DNA of 11,313 bases, taken from assembly GCA_009782165.1 (NCBI GenBank), contig WQUH01000171.1, positions 1-11,313 of the forward strand. Reading direction: 5' to 3'. The notes beneath the pieces are model-generated. The model saw only the letters and a program-made list of their open reading frames with translations, did not search any database and was not told where the DNA came from. The position numbers and the translations under genes were made by a program. Below are positions 8,000-11,313 of this stretch, one piece after another. The number at the start of each line of letters is the position of its first letter. The first letter of the stretch is position 1. This DNA comes from Pseudomonadota bacterium (lineage in GTDB: Bacteria > Desulfobacterota > Desulfobulbia > Desulfobulbales > Desulfobulbaceae).

Positions 8000-8361
8000 T
8001 GCAGCACCTCCTTCTTCCAGGCGTACACATAACCGACCAGCAGCAGTCCGATGAACAACAGCATCTCCACCAGGGCGAACATCCCCAGATGGCCATAGCT
8101 CACCGCCCAGGGATACAGGTAGATGACCTCGACGTCGAACACCACGAACAGGATGGCAATCAGGTAAAACTTCACTGAAAAGCGCAGCCGTGGGGCTTCA
8201 GTGGGCTCGTTGCCCGACTCGTAGGCGATCAGTTTTTCCCGATACGGCCTGCTGAGGCGGAAAAACCGCCCCACCAGCAACAGGAGCACGCCAAAGAGGA
8301 CGCCGAAGGCAAAAAGCAGCAGAATACCGAAGTATTCCCTGGGCAGGGTGTCCATGGTCAT
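7987..8361 (-). CDS. nuoA: NuoA, small membrane subunit of complex I
   Basis: Three-helix membrane subunit A (124 aa; ND3 homologue), whose cytoplasmic loop lies over the quinone cavity. The loop motif [20 protein letters not shown] is followed by the second-helix motif [15 protein letters not shown] with Asp76 and Glu78, the acidic pair conserved in NuoA. The loop has Ser (Tyr-Glu-Ser-Gly) where many homologues, including mitochondrial ND3, have Cys. Two starts are possible: ATG 8361, used here, and ATG 8355. A GGGG run lies 7 nt before the second but only 1 nt before the first, so [10 protein letters not shown] may be the true N-terminus. The gene follows the FeS protein by only 7 nt, tying the molybdoenzyme pair to the complex I genes. 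Confidence 0.97.
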   Translation of the reverse strand: MTMDTLPREYFGILLLFAFGVLFGVLLLLVGRFFRLSRPYREKLIAYESGNEPTEAPRLRFSVKFYLIAILFVVFDVEVIYLYPWAVSYGHLGMFALVEMLLFIGLLLVGYVYAWKKEVLQWEK

Positions 8362-8368
8362 GCCCCGT

Positions 8369-8872
8369 TCAGCGTCGGTTCTGGATCATCAGTTCGGCAA
8401 AGGATTGCCGTGCCGACTGGGAAGCCGCCGAGGGCGTGGTAAACGTCAGGCAACCGGTGGTGCACTTGCTGACGCAGGCCGGTTCCAGCCCCGCATCGAT
8501 CCGGTCTTTGCACAGGTCGCATTTTCCCACCTTGCCGGTTTCGGCATTCCACTGGGGCACGGCCCAAGGGCAGGCAATGATGCAGGCCTTGCAGCCGACA
8601 CAGGCGCTTTCCTCGACAAAGACGATGCCGTCCTGATCGCGCCGTTGCATGGCGCCAGTCGGGCAGGCATCGACGCACCAGGGTTTTTCGCAGTGGAAAC
8701 AGGACAGGTACACGAAATCGATCTGGGGAGGCGAAGTCTTCGCCGAGTCGACCTCGATCATCCGGCAGTAGAAAGCGCCGGGCCCGGAATCATTCTTGTC
8801 CTTGCAGTGGACCTCGCAGGCCCGACAGCCGATGCAGTCGGCCACTTGCTGAGTAACGATGTATTTGCTCAT
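8369..8872 (-). CDS. Four-cluster [4Fe-4S] electron-transfer subunit, DmsB/PsrB/HycB-like
   Basis: A 167-aa iron-sulfur protein that most likely carries electrons to or from the molybdoenzyme encoded just upstream. Sixteen cysteines fall into four groups: 13/16/19/23, 58/61/66/70, 91/94/97/101 and 118/121/133/137, the pattern of the DMSO/polysulfide reductase B subunits and of HycB of formate hydrogenlyase. Cys36 and Cys141 are extra. No Tat or Sec signal and no membrane helix is visible, so it should be cytoplasmic. The start ATG at 8872 has GGGAGGA 8 nt upstream and lies 17 nt after the molybdoenzyme stop; nuoA starts 7 nt after its end. No NrfD/PsrC/DmsC-type anchor is encoded next to it. 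Electron transfer to the NuoI or NuoB clusters is inferred from context only. Family assignment is sure; the partner is not. Confidence 0.93.
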   Translation of the reverse strand: MSKYIVTQQVADCIGCRACEVHCKDKNDSGPGAFYCRMIEVDSAKTSPPQIDFVYLSCFHCEKPWCVDACPTGAMQRRDQDGIVFVEESACVGCKACIIACPWAVPQWNAETGKVGKCDLCKDRIDAGLEPACVSKCTTGCLTFTTPSAASQSARQSFAELMIQNRR

Positions 8873-8889
8873 GATGGTATTCCTCCCGT

Positions 8890-10974
8890 TCAGGCCAAGG
8901 TCACGGTGACAAAGCTTTCCGCCAGGTTGATGCCGCCGCCGGCCTTATCCCATTCCTTCAGTTTGCCCTGCATGAATATCTGGTCGGCCAGCCCCTTGCC
9001 GAACGCTCGTTTCTGGGCTGGGATATCGGTGCCGAAACCGTGCAGCATGAACACCGCTTCCGGATGGATGAGGTCAGTGACATAGGCGGCGATTTTGCCC
9101 TGGATGTCGCCGTTGGCCACCGTGACCATATCGCCGTCCTTGATGCCGAGCTTGCCGGCGGCAGCGGTGTTGATCCACAGTCGGTTGGTGTCGAGCAGGT
9201 CGCAGATGATCGGGTTGTTATGGTGCTGTCCGTGCGTCTGATAGCCGGCACGGCCGATCAACAGGCGAAAGGAACCCTCGGGCGGCGCCTCGGGTGCGAC
9301 ATACGGCGGCAGCGAAGGCACGCCCATGGCCTCCCATTTGGCATTGACCAGCTCGATCTTGCCGGAATCGGTGGGGAACTTGAGTTTGTCGCGGTCGTAC
9401 CAGATGGCCTTCTTGCTCAGTTTGACAAACCCCTTGGCGTCGAAATCGGCGCTGGTCAGGCCGGTATCCTGCAACTGATACTGCCAGATATCTTCAATGG
9501 AGTTGAAGGGGAAGTATTCGCCCTTGCCCAGCCGTTTGGCCAATTCAAGGTAGATCTCCCAGCCGGCCTTGGTGTTGTTCAACGGCTTGACGGCTTGCTG
9601 CCGGCGGCCGAATCCGGGTTTCAGTCCTTTTTCAGTGCGCAGGATGGAGTCGCGCTCCATAAACGTGCTTTCCGGCAGGATCACGTCGGCAAACCAAGCG
9701 GTTTCGCTGAAGTTGATATCCACCGCCACAATCAGATCGAGTTTGTCGAGGATCCGCCGCTGCTCCCTGGTGTCGGGCAGGGCGATCAACGGGTTGTGCC
9801 GGTGGACGAAATAGGCCTTGACCGGGTACGGCACCCCGGTATCGATGGCTTCAAAAGCGGTCTGAAGCATACCCGCGCCCTTGTCCCACTGCGGATAGCG
9901 CGTGCCGCAACCGTCGGCCCGCTCTTCCTTCACCGCCGGCACCAGGGCGGCCAGGCTCTTGAGGCCGGATTTGCCGGCATCCTTGGGCCCCTTGGGATAA
10001 AACAGGCCACCAGGCTGCTCGATGCTGCCCATGAGCGCGTTGAGAATATGGATCATCCGCGAGGCATAGAAAGAATCGCGGTAGCGGGCCAGCATCCAGC
10101 CGGGATGAATGATCACCTTGGGGCGGTCATTGTTCAATTCATGGCAGAAGGCTTCGATCTCGGCGGCCGGAATGCCGCATTCCCCGGCAGCCCATTGGGG
10201 AGTATAGGGTTCGAGAAAATTCTTGAACTCGGCCAGGCCGGTGACATAGCGGGCCACGAAGTCCTGATCGTAGTAGCCGTTGTTCACGATGCAGTGGGCA
10301 ATCCCCAGCAGCAAGGCGTAATCGGTGCCGGGCTTGACCTGCCAGTACCGGCTGGCCTTGCCGGCGGTGACCGAAGCGCGCGGATCGATATAGGTGAGCC
10401 GGGCGCCGTTCTTGATGCCCTTGAGGACGCTCTTTACCTCCTTGACCCGAAGCGACTCGGTGATGTTGCGCCCAAACAGCACGATATGACGGGTGTTTTC
10501 GTAGTCGTAGGCAAAATCCTTCCGCCCCAGGCCATACACCGACTTGGAGGCATGCTGGACGTTGCGGCCGCAGGTGCAGTCGTGGTTGTGATAGTTGGGC
10601 GACCCCAGGGCCTTGAGAAAGGCCTGGCGCAGATCGACGAAGGGGCCGCCGCGATCGGAAAAGATGATTGATTTGCCGCCGTGTTCGGCGATGATGGGCT
10701 TCAACCGGCTGACAATATAGTCAAACGCCTCGTCCCAGGAAACCTCCCGCCACTCCCCTGCCCCGCGCCGCCCCCGGCGCACGAGCGGCGCCATCGGCCG
10801 CTGCTGGTCCCGGCGCTGGGCCAAGGCCGCCCCGCCCTTGGCGCACAGACTCGCGCCCATGCCGCCATCGTTGCGGTTCCCCTCGATCCACACGGGCTGA
10901 CCGTCCTCCACTTGCACGGTTACCGGACAGCGCACAGCGCACATCCCGCAAATACTGTACTTCGTCTCTTTCAT
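8890..10974 (-). CDS. Molybdopterin (Mo-bisPGD) oxidoreductase, PhsA/PsrA-like catalytic subunit without Tat signal
   Basis: A 694-aa member of the DMSO reductase superfamily. Domains in order: an N-terminal [4Fe-4S] motif (Cys9, Cys12, Cys16, Cys44; CX2CX3CX27C) followed by Lys46; molybdopterin-binding central domains, including HDCTCGRN (131-138), where Cys135 is the probable Mo ligand, and HIVLFGRNITES (163-174); and a C-terminal dinucleotide-binding domain from about residue 575 with YQTHGQHHNNP, GDMVTVAN and a KRAFGKGLADQ stretch. The C-terminal part and the cysteine-type Mo site resemble thiosulfate/polysulfide/sulfur reductase A subunits. Those are usually exported by Tat; here the protein begins directly at the FeS motif, so it should stay in the cytoplasm. 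ATG 10974 is chosen because AGAGGAG lies 7 nt upstream and the product then starts like mature homologues. The frame is open to 11097, with an ATG at 11043. Substrate unknown: thiosulfate/polysulfide, another oxyanion, or formate are possible. First gene of the operon. Confidence 0.92.
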   Translation of the reverse strand: MKETKYSICGMCAVRCPVTVQVEDGQPVWIEGNRNDGGMGASLCAKGGAALAQRRDQQRPMAPLVRRGRRGAGEWREVSWDEAFDYIVSRLKPIIAEHGGKSIIFSDRGGPFVDLRQAFLKALGSPNYHNHDCTCGRNVQHASKSVYGLGRKDFAYDYENTRHIVLFGRNITESLRVKEVKSVLKGIKNGARLTYIDPRASVTAGKASRYWQVKPGTDYALLLGIAHCIVNNGYYDQDFVARYVTGLAEFKNFLEPYTPQWAAGECGIPAAEIEAFCHELNNDRPKVIIHPGWMLARYRDSFYASRMIHILNALMGSIEQPGGLFYPKGPKDAGKSGLKSLAALVPAVKEERADGCGTRYPQWDKGAGMLQTAFEAIDTGVPYPVKAYFVHRHNPLIALPDTREQRRILDKLDLIVAVDINFSETAWFADVILPESTFMERDSILRTEKGLKPGFGRRQQAVKPLNNTKAGWEIYLELAKRLGKGEYFPFNSIEDIWQYQLQDTGLTSADFDAKGFVKLSKKAIWYDRDKLKFPTDSGKIELVNAKWEAMGVPSLPPYVAPEAPPEGSFRLLIGRAGYQTHGQHHNNPIICDLLDTNRLWINTAAAGKLGIKDGDMVTVANGDIQGKIAAYVTDLIHPEAVFMLHGFGTDIPAQKRAFGKGLADQIFMQGKLKEWDKAGGGINLAESFVTVTLA

Positions 10975-10981
10975 CGTCGAA

Positions 10982-10988
10982 CTCCTCT
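10982..10988 (-). promoter_or_regulatory. Ribosome binding site for the molybdoenzyme gene
   Basis: On the minus strand AGAGGAG stands 7 nt before ATG 10974. It decides the start against the in-frame ATGs at 11043 and 11097. The first of these has only AAAGGG directly abutting it; neither upstream extension encodes a signal peptide. Confidence 0.8.
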
Positions 10989-11239
10989 TGTGCCTTTGAC
11001 CCAGCCTCTCGTCGTGTCCCTGTATGTTTTCATCCCTGCTCATCCCTTTGACACAACGCGCTGCGCCTTGATCAGTGATTACTGTGTACCCAACCACCTT
11101 GTTGCCAGGTTTACCAGGGAAACTCGCCTACCCATTCGGCTGGACTCATCCTGACCGATAATGGGTTGCACGCATCCACCTGTACTGAACAAAAATAACC
11201 ATCAACTGCCATACGGTCATTCATCGCCGAACAACCTTC

Positions 11240-11263
11240 CTCTGCCGTGTTCTTTCGGCAGAG
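11240..11263. repeat. Perfect 8-bp inverted repeat (possible hairpin or operator)
   Basis: CTCTGCCG and CGGCAGAG form perfect 8-bp arms (11240-11247 and 11256-11263) around an 8-nt loop. No T-run follows the stem on either strand, so it is not a typical intrinsic terminator. Lying about 270 nt before the first gene, it could be the stem of an upstream gene's terminator, a 5' leader hairpin, or a protein-binding site. Confidence 0.5.
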
Positions 11264-11313
11264 CGAGAACTCTGAGATCAATCAAAAAATCCGTATCGCT
11301 GCCTCTTCGCAAT

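Larger units (their letters stand above)
10975..11313. other. Operon leader / intergenic region without a recognisable gene
   Basis: The 339 nt upstream of the molybdoenzyme hold no coding region that I can support on either strand, no tRNA-like structure and no insertion sequence. This is the longest non-coding stretch in the window and the expected site of the operon promoter. I see no convincing sigma-70 or sigma-54 promoter. On the minus strand a TTGAT half-site followed by a poor second half (11272-11285) resembles an FNR/CRP-type box at 8 of 10 consensus positions, too weak to call. The only clear structure is the inverted repeat at 11240-11263. Confidence 0.7.

Noticed and set aside
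9040..10671. 543-residue plus-strand open frame opposite the molybdoenzyme
   Set aside because: Antisense shadow of a well-supported gene; no family resemblance and no ribosome site noted.
8890..10974. Reading the molybdoenzyme as NuoG
   Set aside because: NuoG starts with a [2Fe-2S] ferredoxin domain and a His-ligated cluster before its Mo-like domain. Here the protein starts at the CX2CX3CX27C motif and keeps a likely Mo-ligating Cys and the full C-terminal dinucleotide domain.
8890..10974. Firm call as formate dehydrogenase
   Set aside because: The active-site region lacks the usual FDH arrangement (Sec/Cys followed by His and Gly/Pro), although a formate role cannot be excluded from sequence alone.
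10975..11097. N-terminal extension of the molybdoenzyme to ATG 11097 or 11043
   Set aside because: The upstream ATGs lack a well-spaced Shine-Dalgarno and the added residues are polar and unlike a signal peptide; ATG 10974 has a good one.
11272..11285. FNR/CRP-like box in the leader
   Set aside because: Only one half-site is good and the promoter position is unknown, so it is not listed as a regulatory site.

Overview
The window holds one dense, co-directional gene cluster, transcribed entirely from the minus strand (right to left). It is a respiratory complex I (NADH:quinone oxidoreductase-type) operon that lacks the NADH-oxidising module. In transcription order it reads: molybdopterin (Mo-bisPGD) oxidoreductase, four-cluster 4Fe-4S electron-transfer protein, nuoA, nuoB, nuoC, nuoD, nuoH, nuoI, nuoJ, nuoK, nuoL, nuoM. 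The last gene is cut by the left window edge; nuoN would be expected beyond it. Neighbours overlap or are 5 to 40 nt apart, so one polycistronic transcript is likely.

The base composition is GC-rich. Separate nuoC and nuoD, an ABCD-HIJKLM order without EFG, and a sulfur-reductase-like molybdoenzyme together suggest an anaerobic bacterium, plausibly a desulfobacterial/deltaproteobacterial lineage. That taxonomic guess is weak because the window has no marker gene.

Region by region: 10975-11313 is a 339-nt leader without a recognisable gene, with one perfect 8-bp inverted repeat. 8369-10974 encodes a PhsA/PsrA-type catalytic subunit without a Tat signal and a DmsB/HycB-like protein with 16 cysteines arranged for four cubane clusters; no NrfD/PsrC-type membrane anchor accompanies them. 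5686-8361 encodes NuoA and the quinone-reducing NuoB, C and D subunits. 1-5645 encodes the proton-pumping membrane arm NuoH, J, K, L, M plus the two-cluster ferredoxin subunit NuoI.

Working model (inference): the molybdoenzyme and its FeS partner replace NuoEFG as the electron-exchange module, passing electrons through NuoI and NuoB to quinone at the NuoB/NuoD/NuoH site, or the reverse. This mirrors formate hydrogenlyase, where FdhF and HycB dock on a complex I-related hydrogenase. The substrate cannot be fixed from sequence; a sulfur oxyanion, polysulfide or formate are the candidates. The alternative is that the 11-subunit complex takes electrons from a soluble ferredoxin and the molybdoenzyme pair is merely co-transcribed.
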